A stretch of DNA of 46,458 bases from Haloarcula japonica DSM 6131 (GCF_000336635.1 NZ_AOLY01000003.1:1-46458), one strand, 5' to 3'. Shown: positions 24,258-33,668, numbered from the stretch's first letter. Notes: generated by a model not told the origin, from the letters alone. Translations and numbers: made by a program.

Positions 24258-25886
24258 GTGGCAACTGATAACGCATTAATCTCGGTGTATCGGAACCGCA
24301 TCGGTGACCCGACGACCGACGACGAGGTTTACGGGTACTGGCTGTTCGTCATCGGCATCGTACTCGGTATCGTTGGCTTACTGCTGTTTTATTTGACAGC
24401 GTCGCGGAGTACACCCCGACAGTTCGGCTATCTCCTCGGTGCGATTGGTCTCATCTCGCTGTTTGCGGGCCCGACAATCAGACTGCCGCTGACACGGCGT
24501 GGGCTGATACTCACATATCTCGGCGCTGTGGTCGGGCTGGTCGCGATGGTGTGGTTCACCACGTTCTATCCGTCGAACTGGACCGGCCCCGAGGGGAACC
24601 CGGCGGTGACGCTGTACATCGTCGGCCTGGCGCTGATGGCCGTCGGTGCCGTCGTCTCCCCGCTGTTGACCGGCCGGAAAGAAGCGTACGACGAGGCCGT
24701 ACGGACGGCACAGGAAGCAACCGAAGTGGCCGAGCAAGCCACACAGGAGGCCGAAACGGCCACCCACGAGGCCGAGACAGCCTCGCGGGAAGCGACACAG
24801 CAGTCACAGGTCGCCGAGCGGGCGACCCGCGAGCGGGACACGCTGGCCAAGAAACTGGCGACCAGCGAGGCCGCCCGCGAGGAGCTGTCGACCGTGACCG
24901 AGGCGACCGAGGCGGAACTGGCTGCGGCCCACGCCACCATCGCAGCCGCGATGGACAGCAAGGCGACGTTCGAACTGTACGAGGACAACGCCGGGAAGTA
25001 CCGCTGGCGGCTCCGCCACCGGAACTCGAACGTCATCGCCGACAGCGCACAGGGGTATTCCTCGCGTCAGAAGGCGATGCAGGGACTCCGCAGCGTGCAG
25101 TCCAACGCCGCCGGCGGGGCTGTCGTCTTCTTCGAGGACGCGACCGAGGACGACACCGCCGAGGACGTGCCGGTCGTACCGGCTCCCGAAAGCGACGCTA
25201 CGTTCGAACTATTCGAGGATTCGGCCGAGGAGTTCCGCTGGCGCTTGCGCCACGACAACGGCAACATCCTCGCCGACTCCGGCGAAGGGTACAGCTCCCG
25301 GTCGAACGTCCGTCGGGCACTGAAAAGCGTCCGCGCGTACGTCCCCGGTGCGGCGTACCTCAAGGTCGATCCGGTGGCCTACGAGGTGTACGCCGACGCC
25401 GCCGGTCAGTTCCGCTGGCGGCTCCTCCACCGCAACGGCAACATCCTTGCTGACTCCGGTGAGGGGTACAGCTCCCGGTCGAACGCCCGGCGGGCGGCCC
25501 GTCGAGTCAGCGAACTCGCACCAGACTCCGCGGTCGATGACCGTTTCGAGGTGTACGAGGATGCGGGCGAGGAGTGGCGCTGGCGGCTGCGGGCCGACAA
25601 CGGCGAACTCGTCGCCGACTCCGGCGAGGGGTACGCAAATCGGTCGAAAGCCATGGATGCCGTCGAGCGGGTCCAGTCATACTCGGCCGACGCCGACCTG
25701 CTGGAGATCGGGAGCGCGGCGTTCGAGGTGTACGAAGACAAGGGCGAGGAGTGGCGCTGGCGGCTCCGCCACCGAAACGGCGAGATCATCGCTGACTCCG
25801 GCGAGGGGTACGCCGAGCGCAACAAAGCTGTCGCCGCCATCGAGCGGATCAAGCGCCACGCCCCCGGTGCAACACAGGAGGAATAG
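24258..25886 (+). CDS. membrane protein with five DUF1508 (YegP-like) repeats
   Basis: This is a 542-residue protein. Four membrane helices (about residues 27-47, 57-72, 82-103, 116-137) include the motif YPSNWT at 104-109. An Ala/Glu-rich coiled coil runs from 140 to 235. Five DUF1508 repeats follow at about 238-282, 316-360, 375-419, 430-474 and 489-533, each like FEVYEDxxxxWRWRLRHRNG then ADSGEGYSSR. DUF1508 is a small two-repeat alpha/beta domain of unknown function, so five units is an odd number. The start is a GTG at 24258. Confidence 0.88.
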   Translation: MATDNALISVYRNRIGDPTTDDEVYGYWLFVIGIVLGIVGLLLFYLTASRSTPRQFGYLLGAIGLISLFAGPTIRLPLTRRGLILTYLGAVVGLVAMVWFTTFYPSNWTGPEGNPAVTLYIVGLALMAVGAVVSPLLTGRKEAYDEAVRTAQEATEVAEQATQEAETATHEAETASREATQQSQVAERATRERDTLAKKLATSEAAREELSTVTEATEAELAAAHATIAAAMDSKATFELYEDNAGKYRWRLRHRNSNVIADSAQGYSSRQKAMQGLRSVQSNAAGGAVVFFEDATEDDTAEDVPVVPAPESDATFELFEDSAEEFRWRLRHDNGNILADSGEGYSSRSNVRRALKSVRAYVPGAAYLKVDPVAYEVYADAAGQFRWRLLHRNGNILADSGEGYSSRSNARRAARRVSELAPDSAVDDRFEVYEDAGEEWRWRLRADNGELVADSGEGYANRSKAMDAVERVQSYSADADLLEIGSAAFEVYEDKGEEWRWRLRHRNGEIIADSGEGYAERNKAVAAIERIKRHAPGATQEE

Positions 25887-25972
25887 CGGCGACCGAACGC
25901 CCCGGCGGGCGGTTCTCCGTAGCGAGGAATAGGCGAATTAATTAAACAGGTTTCGGCCGAAGTTATATCTAT

Positions 25973-26443
25973 ATGACAATAGATGCCCTCGAAGCGGCCG
26001 GACTCACGCGCATGGACGACAGCAACATCGCGGCGTTTCTGTCGAACCAGCGGGTCGGCGTGCTGGGCCTGCCGACCGAGAACGGACCGTACATGGTTCC
26101 CCTGTCGTTCGGATACGATGGTGACCGCCTGCTGTATTTCACCTTCATCGGTGGGTCGGCAAGTCGCAAACAGCAGTTGACCGAGGCGGCAGCGGACGCG
26201 GCCGTGCTCGTGTACAAAGTCGAGTCGATGTTCCACTGGGAGAGCGTCCTGTTACAGGGCGGTATCAAGGCCGTCCCCGAGTCCGAGTGGGACGACCTCG
26301 CGGACGTGCTCGATACGGCGTGGCGACCGGAGCTGTTCGAGGACGCTATCGAGGACGGTGACATCGCAGTCTATCGGTTCCGCATCGACGAGAAGGAAGG
26401 GCTCAGACACGCCGGTCTCCCGCCGGGGTTCGAGCAGGAGTGA
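25973..26443 (+). CDS. pyridoxamine 5'-phosphate oxidase-fold flavin-binding protein
   Basis: This 156-residue protein has the split beta-barrel fold of FMN-binding PNPOx-like proteins. FLSNQRVGVLGLPTENGPYMVPLSFGYDGD near residues 22-52 is the typical first part, followed by GSASRKQQL as a phosphate-contact segment. Members bind FMN, F420 or heme; I cannot tell which. An AT-rich box (AATTAATTAAAC, 25937-25948) lies about 30 bases before the ATG. The thiolase gene follows in the same direction with its own promoter. Confidence 0.85.
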   Translation: MTIDALEAAGLTRMDDSNIAAFLSNQRVGVLGLPTENGPYMVPLSFGYDGDRLLYFTFIGGSASRKQQLTEAAADAAVLVYKVESMFHWESVLLQGGIKAVPESEWDDLADVLDTAWRPELFEDAIEDGDIAVYRFRIDEKEGLRHAGLPPGFEQE

Positions 26444-26520
26444 GGCCACTGCCCGGCTGTTGCGGGGGGCGGTTGACCCGGTCGGAGACAACGGTTCCCC
26501 CACTGTGTCGAGTTTGTCAG

Positions 26521-26530
26521 GTTTTAACAT
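26521..26530 (+). promoter_or_regulatory. TATA box of the thiolase gene
   Basis: GTTTTAACAT is centred 28 bases before the ATG at 26553. It rules out the longer frame that begins at 26358. Confidence 0.65.
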
Positions 26531-26552
26531 AGGCCGAGACGTTCCGTTGTCC

Positions 26553-27686
26553 ATGCCCACACCTGTCATCGTGGACGCAGTCAGAACGCCACAGGGAAAG
26601 GAGGACGGCGCACTCGCCGGCGTCCGGAGCGAAGACCTCTCGGTGCCGCTTATCAACCAGTTGCTCGCGTCGACCGGCGTCGAGGCCGAGGACGTCGACG
26701 ACCTGCTATGGGGATGTGCCCAGCAGCGCGGGGAACAGGGCAACAACATGGCCCGGGTCATCGCGCTGTTGTCTGACCTCGGCGAGAGCGTCCCCGCATC
26801 GACGATCAACCGCTGGTGTGCGTCCTCTGCCGAAGCGCTGATGCGGGCGGCCGACGCCATCGCGGCCGGCCAGCGTGACGTGCTCATCGCCGGCGGCGTG
26901 GAGTCGATGTCCCGCGTGCAGATGGACGAAAACACCCACAACGTCCACCCGCGGCTGGCCGAACACTACAATATCGGCGAACTCCAGATGGGAATGACCG
27001 CCGAGAAGGTCGCCAGCGAGATGGAGGTCGCCCGGCAGGAACAGGACGAGTACGCGCTCCGGAGCCACCAGCGGGCCGCCGACGCGACAGAATCCGGTCG
27101 TTTCGACGACGAAATCGTCCCGATCAATACCGAGGACGGACAGCTCGAAGCGGACGAGGGTATCCGCCCCGACACCACGCTCGAAAAGCTGTCCCAGCTA
27201 CCGACGGTGTTCAAGTCGGACGGGTCAGTCACACCCGGCAACGCCTCGCAGGTGTCCGACGGCGCGGCAGGACTGATGGTCACGTCACGAGAGTTCGCTG
27301 AGGACCGTGGACTCGACGTCCTGGCGGAAATCGGCTCCCATGAAGTCGCCGGCGTCGACCCGACTGTGATGGGTATCGGCCCAGTTCCCGCCGTCCGCAA
27401 ACTCACCGAACGGACGGACCGTGAGACGGACGATTACGACCTCGTGGAACTCAACGAGGCCTTCGCTTCCCAGTGTCTGTACTGCCAGCGTGAACTCGGC
27501 TTCGACGACGATATCTACAACGTCAACGGCGGCGCAATCGCCATCGGCCACCCGCTCGGGGCCTCCGGCGCGCGCCTTCCAGTGACGCTCGTCCACGAGA
27601 TGAACCGCCGCGACGCGGAGCTTGGCCTGGCGACGGAGTGTGTCGGCTTCGGCCAGGGTGCAGCCATCGAGTTCCGACTGCCCTGA
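26553..27686 (+). CDS. thiolase (acetyl-CoA C-acyltransferase)
   Basis: This 377-residue thiolase makes or breaks 3-ketoacyl-CoA. It has the acyl-binding Cys89 ([12 protein letters not shown]), the NEAFA motif, His333 in [19 protein letters not shown] and Cys363 ([15 protein letters not shown]). The segment after Cys89 reads ASS rather than the common GSG, and the C-terminal motif reads VGFGQG rather than GGGMG, so it belongs to a divergent archaeal subgroup. It could serve beta-oxidation, mevalonate or polyhydroxyalkanoate synthesis; no partner genes are adjacent. Confidence 0.9.
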   Translation: MPTPVIVDAVRTPQGKEDGALAGVRSEDLSVPLINQLLASTGVEAEDVDDLLWGCAQQRGEQGNNMARVIALLSDLGESVPASTINRWCASSAEALMRAADAIAAGQRDVLIAGGVESMSRVQMDENTHNVHPRLAEHYNIGELQMGMTAEKVASEMEVARQEQDEYALRSHQRAADATESGRFDDEIVPINTEDGQLEADEGIRPDTTLEKLSQLPTVFKSDGSVTPGNASQVSDGAAGLMVTSREFAEDRGLDVLAEIGSHEVAGVDPTVMGIGPVPAVRKLTERTDRETDDYDLVELNEAFASQCLYCQRELGFDDDIYNVNGGAIAIGHPLGASGARLPVTLVHEMNRRDAELGLATECVGFGQGAAIEFRLP

Positions 27687-27797
27687 GCAGTCGCTGCCGG
27701 CGTGGGTTCGGTATTCTACCGCAGCACGTCGCTTGTGAATCCGTTATTTGCGAACGTCGAGGCGCTCGCGCGAACGATATTTGAGAAAAGACAGTCG

Positions 27798-28265
27798 CTA
27801 ATCGGCAGCCACGTCGCCAGCAGTCGCCGCCTCGGCGGGACTCATCAGCGAGTGGAGATAGTCGTCGAGATCGAGTGCGAAGGTGGCATCGGTCGGGAGG
27901 TCGACCCACGAGAACTCGAACTCCGCGCCGCGTTCCTCGCCCGTGCCAGTGACGGTGTGGACCCAGTGATCCCGGGACTCGTGGACGGGGAGGTGGTAGA
28001 ACGACCGCACGTACCGCTTCGGGGGCGACTGGCGGCGCGTCCAGACATCGGTTGCGATGTGTTGCAGGCGCTCGAAGGAGGCGAGACCGCTCTCCTCGAC
28101 GGCCTCTCGTTGTACGGCGACCCGCGGTTTTTCCCCCGTTTCAACGGTTCCTTTCGGTATCTGTAGCCCATCGTGGCCCGGCCCGTCGAACACCAGAAGT
28201 TCCGATCCGTTTCTGGTGATGTAGGCACAGGCTTTCTTGACGTACGTTGCCCGCTGTGGTTGCAT
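27798..28265 (-). CDS. Nudix hydrolase
   Basis: This 155-residue protein has a complete Nudix box near residues 38-60: GTVETGEKPRVAVQREAVEE followed by SGL, fitting Gx5Ex7REUxEExGU. Nudix enzymes cleave nucleoside diphosphates linked to another group and need Mg2+. The substrate is not evident. The ATG at 28265 follows a TATA box (CTACTATATG, 28289-28298 minus) by 28 bases. The C-terminal 15 residues are Ala-rich. Confidence 0.9.
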   Translation of the reverse strand: MQPQRATYVKKACAYITRNGSELLVFDGPGHDGLQIPKGTVETGEKPRVAVQREAVEESGLASFERLQHIATDVWTRRQSPPKRYVRSFYHLPVHESRDHWVHTVTGTGEERGAEFEFSWVDLPTDATFALDLDDYLHSLMSPAEAATAGDVAAD

Positions 28266-28456
28266 GGCATCCGGTAGCGACGGCGAACATATAGTAGTAC
28301 CCACATATCTGCCTAAAATCATATTAGGTCATCGGGGGGCAAAGAAGGGTGCGAGTGAGCGCAGGACGCTGGGAACCAGACCGCCACAGTACACCGGGCG
28401 CTCATTATCGGTGGCAGACGGGCGCTACGATAGTGGCAGCCCCGGATAGTAGATTC

Positions 28457-28524
28457 TCACACACTGTGAATTAATTTTGTGTTTTATTACAAGGATTTAA
28501 AGAGTGTCAATCGCACATACTGTG
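28457..28524 (+). promoter_or_regulatory. promoter of the 48-residue gene, bracketed by two CACA(C/T)ACTGTG sites
   Basis: CACACACTGTG at 28458-28468 lies inside the palindrome TCACA-cac-TGTGA. CACATACTGTG at 28514-28524 is almost the same sequence and ends one base before the ATG at 28526. Between them GGATTTAAAG (28493-28502) is a TATA box 28 bases before the ATG. The arrangement looks like an operator pair. The upstream stretch 28299-28456 holds no gene I can support. Confidence 0.5.
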
Positions 28525-28525
28525 T

Positions 28526-28672
28526 ATGGGCAGTCATATTACACCCGAAGAGTGGGAGCGAATCGAAGCATTTGCACAGAAACCGAGCTACCTGCGTCGC
28601 CCGGAGCATCTGCGCCCGGAAGAAGCCACGGAGGGCGACGAGGCTGCAGACGGAGCAGTAGCAGGCGACTGA
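28526..28672 (+). CDS. small hydrophilic protein
   Basis: This 48-residue protein reads MGSHITPEEWERIEAFAQKP, then SYLRRPEHLRPEE and an Ala/Asp/Glu tail. It contains a short helix and no cysteines or membrane segment. The pattern EEWERIxxFAxxP followed by RxPExLxP is one I associate with small haloarchaeal proteins of unknown role. A well-placed TATA box and flanking repeats support that it is expressed. Confidence 0.65.
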   Translation: MGSHITPEEWERIEAFAQKPSYLRRPEHLRPEEATEGDEAADGAVAGD

Positions 28673-28760
28673 CGAGAGTCAGGTCCTGAAGAACGACCAC
28701 ACCGGACCCGTTGTTATCTGTTCTCGGAGGCTTATCAGACTCGGTTCCGTGAAGATAGCC

Positions 28761-29213
28761 ATGAGCCTCAAATCGATGTTCAACGACATCCCGTTTGTCA
28801 AGCAGTTAGGGATGGAAATCACGGCCGTCGATGACGGCTATGCGGCAGGCGAACTCCCGCTGGAAGACGGCCACTCCTCGAACCCCGAATCGATAATCGC
28901 ACACGGTGGGGTCACGTACTCGCTCGTCGACACCGTCGGCGGAGCGGCCGTCGTCTCACAATCGGGTACCGTCTCGCCAACGGTCGATATGCGGATCGAT
29001 TATCTCGAGCCGGCAACCGCCGATTTACGGACGGAAGCGGAGGTGATCCGGAGCGGCGGGAGCGTCTCCGTGGTCGATGTGGAAGTGTACGACACTGATG
29101 GCCATCACATCGCGAGCGCTCGCGGGACGTACAAAACTGATGGTGACCGCGGCGAGTCGCCGTGGACAGAAGGCGTCGACGAGTCAGACGTCACACAGCT
29201 TACCGACGACTAG
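28761..29213 (+). CDS. PaaI-type hotdog thioesterase
   Basis: This 150-residue hotdog-fold protein has IAHGGVTYSLVDTVGGAA near residues 46-63, the usual helix with the catalytic HGG and Asp region. SPTVDMRIDYLEPA follows as the substrate strand. It likely hydrolyses an acyl-CoA thioester of unknown chain. The ATG at 28761 is preferred over the GTG at 28749 because GGCTTATCAG (28729-28738) lies 27 bases upstream. Its stop overlaps the end of the antiporter gene by 4 bases (convergent). Confidence 0.85.
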   Translation: MSLKSMFNDIPFVKQLGMEITAVDDGYAAGELPLEDGHSSNPESIIAHGGVTYSLVDTVGGAAVVSQSGTVSPTVDMRIDYLEPATADLRTEAEVIRSGGSVSVVDVEVYDTDGHHIASARGTYKTDGDRGESPWTEGVDESDVTQLTDD

Positions 29214-31114
29214 TCGCCGCTAACCATCTTCATACCGTCGCGCACAGACTCTCGACGCCCCAGCAGCGTCACCATGTCGCCCTCTTCGAGGATATAATCC
29301 GCTGTGGGCACTTCGGCGTTCTCGTGGAGTTCCCCGCTGACGAGCGCGACCAGACAGGCGTCGGGCAACATCGGCCCGACCTCGCGGATCGACTTCCCGA
29401 TGAGTTTCTGGTTCTTGACTTCGACCTCCTGAACATCACCGCTCCGACCAACATCGGTCATCCAGTGGGCGATGGCCGGGCGCTCGATCTGGTTGTCGAT
29501 GGCCCAGGCCGTCGCCATCGCCGAGGAGATGGTTCGAACGCCGAGGTCCTCGAAGGCCTCGACGTTGTCCGGATTGTTCGCGCGGGCGATGACCCGTTCG
29601 ACGCCGAACTTCGAACTCGCTAACTGTGACACCAGCAGGTTCGCGTCGTCATCACCGGTCGCCGCGACGACGGTTTTAGCGTTTTCAGCCCCGGCCGACC
29701 GCAACACGTCGGTGTCGGTGCCATCGCCGATCTCGACGGCGTAGCCGTCGTTGCGGGCTCGTTCGACGATCTCTTCCTCCTCCTCGATGATGACGACGTT
29801 TTCGCCCCGGTCTTCGAGGCGTGCGGCGAGCGCTCGGCCCACCTGTCCGCCGCCGACGATGATGACTCGCATTGGTATCACATCCAGTTTTTCCGCGATG
29901 AATCGCGCCAGTCCACCCTCGAACAGGGCGGTCGCAAAGATAACGAGAAAGACAGTGCCAAGCAGAATATCCGCTTGCGTCCCCAGCAGTTCAGCCTGCG
30001 CCCCGGTGACCTCCTCGGCTGCGGCGTTCAGTTCGACGGCAAACAACGTCGCGACGGACGCCGGAATAATACCGCGCGGCCCGACGAAACTGACGAACAG
30101 CTTCTCGCTGGTTGTAAATCGGTCACCGATGGCCGAGACGAACACCAGCAGCGGTCGGATGAGCAGGGCGACCGCGAGGACGACGATGATGCCTGCCAGC
30201 CCCACATCGATGAGCGAGGCGAGTTCCAGTTGCGCCGCCAGTGCGATGAACACGAACGACAGCACCAACAGCGTGATGTCGCCTTTGAACTCCTCGATAT
30301 CCTCCTCGTACGGGTGATCGACGTTCCCGAGCGCCATCCCCGCCGTGGCGGCGGCGGCGACACCGGCCTCGGTCGCTATCGTGTTCGCGCCCGCGTAGGC
30401 GATAAGCGCCCCGGCGAGCACGAGCAGTCGGGAGTTCCGCGGTGCGTCACCGGGCGAGAGGTCGACGTACTGGAGGAGGTAGTACACCACGCCGGCGACG
30501 ATGAGGCCGACGAGTAGCCCCGTCCCCAGTCGGAGCGCAAATCCTCGTAACAGGCTCTCACTGGCAACGGCTGGGTTGACTGTCTCGAAGATGACGACGG
30601 CGATGATAGCCGCGGTCACGTCGTTGACGATCCCTTCCGTCTCCAGCGCGGCGGCGACGCGGTCTCGAACGGGAACGACATCGAGAATTGGCGTGATAAC
30701 CGTCGGCCCGGTCGCGACCAGCAGCGCACCGATCAGGAACGCGAGGTTCCAGGAGACGGCCGCGGAGTTGAACGCGAACTTGACGGCGATAGCGGTACCC
30801 ACGAGTGCGATAGCCGCACCGACGGTAACGAGCCGGAACGTCGCGGCTGGGGCCTCACGCAGACGGTCGAATCGAAGGTGGTAGGCGCCCTCGAAAACGA
30901 TGATTGCGACCGCTAACCCGACGATTGCCGACAGCGCCCCGCCGAAGGTGCCGTCACCGATGATGTTCAGTCCGGGCTGGCCGATGATGACACCGACCAG
31001 CAGGTAAAAGATGATGCTGGGCACGCGCAAGCGTGCGGCGAGGACCTGTGCAAGGACGCCGAGTCCGATGATGCCGGCGACGAGCGGAATCAGTAGCCCC
31101 GAACTACCAGCCAC
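29210..31114 (-). CDS. KefB/CPA2-type cation:proton antiporter with RCK domain
   Basis: This 634-residue protein has about 12 membrane helices in the first 400 residues (monovalent cation:proton antiporter 2 fold). A TrkA-N/RCK domain follows with VIIVGGGQVGRALA near residue 413 for nucleotide binding, then a TrkA-C domain (about 555-634). It probably exports K+ or Na+ in exchange for protons under nucleotide control. The start is the GTG at 31114, because GGAGG (31121-31125, minus) lies 6 bases upstream and the earlier codons are basic. MscS lies next to it, so the two may serve osmotic balance. Confidence 0.9.
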   Translation of the reverse strand: MAGSSGLLIPLVAGIIGLGVLAQVLAARLRVPSIIFYLLVGVIIGQPGLNIIGDGTFGGALSAIVGLAVAIIVFEGAYHLRFDRLREAPAATFRLVTVGAAIALVGTAIAVKFAFNSAAVSWNLAFLIGALLVATGPTVITPILDVVPVRDRVAAALETEGIVNDVTAAIIAVVIFETVNPAVASESLLRGFALRLGTGLLVGLIVAGVVYYLLQYVDLSPGDAPRNSRLLVLAGALIAYAGANTIATEAGVAAAATAGMALGNVDHPYEEDIEEFKGDITLLVLSFVFIALAAQLELASLIDVGLAGIIVVLAVALLIRPLLVFVSAIGDRFTTSEKLFVSFVGPRGIIPASVATLFAVELNAAAEEVTGAQAELLGTQADILLGTVFLVIFATALFEGGLARFIAEKLDVIPMRVIIVGGGQVGRALAARLEDRGENVVIIEEEEEIVERARNDGYAVEIGDGTDTDVLRSAGAENAKTVVAATGDDDANLLVSQLASSKFGVERVIARANNPDNVEAFEDLGVRTISSAMATAWAIDNQIERPAIAHWMTDVGRSGDVQEVEVKNQKLIGKSIREVGPMLPDACLVALVSGELHENAEVPTADYILEEGDMVTLLGRRESVRDGMKMVSGD

Positions 31115-31120
31115 AGTTGG

Positions 31121-31160
31121 CCTCCATCTGTCCCTCCTAACGCATCGGCCTCGTATAAAC
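31121..31160 (-). promoter_or_regulatory. TATA box and Shine-Dalgarno of the antiporter gene
   Basis: GTTTATACG (31152-31160, minus) is centred about 42 bases before the GTG, and GGAGG (31121-31125) is 6 bases before it. A second GGAGGG lies at 31132-31137. This gene therefore has a short leader with a ribosome-binding site, unlike most genes here. Confidence 0.6.
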
Positions 31161-31225
31161 GCATTCACTCACCGGCACACCAAGGGTCGATCAGAGGCCA
31201 CTCGACTATGTGAGCCGGCCCGAGT

Positions 31226-32173
31226 TCACCGGTTCCGGCTCACCGGGAATTTCACGCGGTCGGGATGCTCGTTGAACCGTTCCAAAATATCCTCGTACAG
31301 CGCGTTCCGCATCCGGGTCCCCCGGCGAGGGTGGACGAGATACCGGAGGCGAAGCTCTACCCACGACTCCGACTGGACGACGTTGACCGTAGGCTGTTCG
31401 TTCACATCGAGTTCGACCGGTGTCTCGGCGAGGCGGTCGCGGTACTCACGGACCTGTTCGGCCATTTCGTCGCCGAGATGGTCGGTCGCCACGTCGACCA
31501 TCACCTCCGAGGCGAACTGCAGGTCGGTCTCGTAGGCGACCTGTATCGAGAGCTCGTTCCAGACGTACTGGACGCCTTCGCCGTAGAAGTTGACGACGCG
31601 CGAGGACAGTACCGTGCTGTTCGGGACGGTGACGATGCGGCCCGACGGCTGGTTCGAGGAGACGAGATCGCCGTCGATCTCCCACACCTCCGTGACGAAG
31701 AAATCGACCGCGACCACGTCGCCGCGCATCTCCTCGATAGCGATGCGGTCGCCCACCTGATAGGGCCGCTTGGTCATGATGTAGAGCCAGCCGATGAGCG
31801 AGAACAGGGGTTGCTGGAGCGCGAACGTGACCGCGAACCCGAGCACGCCAAGAGAAAACAGGACGCTCACCCACTCCCGGGTGACGACGCCGAACACCGC
31901 TACCATCCCGAGGATGCCGAAGGTCAGCCGGAGGACGTTCCGCACGTCATGTCGGCGGCGTTTGTTCTGCGTGTGGGTGAGGAGGTACGACTGACAGATA
32001 GTGTAGCTCCCGTAGAACGCAAGCAGAAGCGATGCCAGCGTCAGCCCCAGCAGTGTGAGCGGTTCGAGTTCCACCCCGAACAGCCGCTCGTCGAAGCCGA
32101 ATCGGCGGACGAATCGCGAGCCAGCGTACAGGACGACCGCACAGAGCAGCGACACAAAGCCAGTCCGGCGCAT
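31226..32173 (-). CDS. MscS-family mechanosensitive channel
   Basis: This 315-residue protein has four membrane helices in the first 135 residues. The pore-lining helix and beta domain follow: SLGVLGFAVTFALQQPLFSLIGWLYIMTKRPYQVGDRI, then the MscS segment VPNSTVLSSRVVNFY. It would open under membrane tension to release solutes. The ATG at 32173 begins MRRTGFVSLL; the upstream frame lies antisense to the neighbour and is rejected. The MBL gene ends 35 bases upstream and may be co-transcribed. Confidence 0.9.
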   Translation of the reverse strand: MRRTGFVSLLCAVVLYAGSRFVRRFGFDERLFGVELEPLTLLGLTLASLLLAFYGSYTICQSYLLTHTQNKRRRHDVRNVLRLTFGILGMVAVFGVVTREWVSVLFSLGVLGFAVTFALQQPLFSLIGWLYIMTKRPYQVGDRIAIEEMRGDVVAVDFFVTEVWEIDGDLVSSNQPSGRIVTVPNSTVLSSRVVNFYGEGVQYVWNELSIQVAYETDLQFASEVMVDVATDHLGDEMAEQVREYRDRLAETPVELDVNEQPTVNVVQSESWVELRLRYLVHPRRGTRMRNALYEDILERFNEHPDRVKFPVSRNR

Positions 32174-32208
32174 ACCAGGACACCGTGGGCCTGCCTTGAG
32201 AAACCCAC

Positions 32209-33117
32209 CTATTCCTCGCGGTTGTCGAGGGCCACGAGTACCCCACGGACGTTCAGGCGCATCTCCGCGCGGCCCTTGCGCTCGCCCCAGGTGTCGGTGT
32301 CGGCCCGCTCGACGAAGTAGTCGATGACCGCCTCGTCGTCGTCGAGCTCCTCGCGCTTGCGCTCGACCTCGGCGACCCATTCGGGTAGTATTTCGGTGTA
32401 TGTCTCCAGTTTGTCGCCGGTTTCGGCCGGGCCGTAGTGGCCAAACATGAGGATCTCAGGGTCGAGATCCTGTAGCATCGCCACGTCGTCGAGGGCCTCG
32501 TCGAGCGTGAAGTTGACCGGTGGCGTCGTGACGTGCATCTCGTCGGTCGACGGCGTGTAGATGCCGGCGGCGTCGGCGGTGAACACACTGTCGACGACGG
32601 GGTCGTAGAAGACGACCTGATGCGGGGCGTGGCCCGGTGCATGCAGGACTTCCAGCGAGTGATTACCCAGGTCGATCACGTCGCCGTCGGTTAGCGTCTC
32701 GATGCGGTCGTCGGCGACCGGGATCGGCTTCCCGTAGAACTCGATCTGGTCGCCGACGGCGTGTTTGGTCCCCTCCCAGAGCCGCCCGGGGTCGACGAGG
32801 TGGCGCTTGCCGGACTCGTGGACGTACACCGTCGCATTCGGGCAGTCCTCGGCGAGGTAGCCGGCCCCGCCGGCGTGGTCCAGATGGACGTGGGTCGTCG
32901 CAATGACCTCCAGGTCCTCGGGCGCGATACCGACTGACTCCATCGCCGAGAGGATGTTCTCGTGTCGCGCACCGATGCCGGTGTCGACCAGCGCCGGTCG
33001 CTCGGCGTCGATGATGTAGATGGAACCGTACTCGGCTACGTCGTACATCCCGGTGTCGACGTAGTGGACGTCTGTGCAGTCCCCGACCGTCACCTCGTAA
33101 ACGTCACCGATTCCCAT
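32209..33117 (-). CDS. metallo-beta-lactamase-fold hydrolase
   Basis: This 302-residue MBL-fold enzyme has THVHLDHAGGAGYL near residue 74, HAPGHAPHQVV near residue 160 and TADAAG as later metal ligands. The C-terminal MFGHYGP (about residue 224) is a closing motif. The group contains glyoxalase II-like and lactonase-like hydrolases; I cannot tell the substrate. The ATG at 33117 matches the family start (MGIGDVYEV). It is the first gene before mscS on this strand. Confidence 0.85.
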   Translation of the reverse strand: MGIGDVYEVTVGDCTDVHYVDTGMYDVAEYGSIYIIDAERPALVDTGIGARHENILSAMESVGIAPEDLEVIATTHVHLDHAGGAGYLAEDCPNATVYVHESGKRHLVDPGRLWEGTKHAVGDQIEFYGKPIPVADDRIETLTDGDVIDLGNHSLEVLHAPGHAPHQVVFYDPVVDSVFTADAAGIYTPSTDEMHVTTPPVNFTLDEALDDVAMLQDLDPEILMFGHYGPAETGDKLETYTEILPEWVAEVERKREELDDDEAVIDYFVERADTDTWGERKGRAEMRLNVRGVLVALDNREE

Positions 33118-33224
33118 ACACCTTCTCGTGACCGGCGGGGGCAAAACCGTTGTGCCGTGGCTGTCGTGACAGTCAGCCATGAGGAAGGGCAAAGCCATTT
33201 ACCCGGAATCAGAAACACCACTGT

Positions 33225-33668
33225 ATGTACGACGCCGTACTCGTTCCGACCGACGGCTCCGAGGGGTCCGCAACCGCGGCCGAACACGCTATCGACCTCG
33301 CACAGCGTCACGACGCGAGTCTGCACGCGCTGCACGTCCTCGAAACCGAGCAGGTCGTCGACCAGATTCCCGATTTCGAGGACAGCAGCATCTTCGACCG
33401 CCTCGCCGACGCCGGGCAGCAGGCCGTCGACGACCTGCAGGCGCAGGCCGAAGACACCGATATCGACACGGTGACCACGGCGGTCAAGCAGGGCGTCCCC
33501 CACGAAGAAGTCGTGGAGTACGTCGAGCGCCACGACATCGACGTCGTCGTGATGGCGACAGAGGGACGGACTGGCCCCTCCCGGGAACTCATCGGCAGCG
33601 TCACCGAGTCGGTAATTCGGGCCTCGCCAGTACCGGTACTTGCGGTCAAGGTTGGCGGCGAAGCATAG
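33225..33668 (+). CDS. universal stress protein UspA family
   Basis: This 147-residue Usp domain starts MYDAVLVPTDGSEGSATAAEHA and has the ATP-binding G-x2-G-x9-G(S/T) signature in MATEGRTGPSRELIGSVTE near residue 112, slightly altered (GRTGP). It closes with PVPVLAVK. It probably binds ATP and acts in stress adaptation. CATTTACC (33196-33203) is a TATA-like box about 25 bases upstream of the ATG. Confidence 0.92.
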   Translation: MYDAVLVPTDGSEGSATAAEHAIDLAQRHDASLHALHVLETEQVVDQIPDFEDSSIFDRLADAGQQAVDDLQAQAEDTDIDTVTTAVKQGVPHEEVVEYVERHDIDVVVMATEGRTGPSRELIGSVTESVIRASPVPVLAVKVGGEA

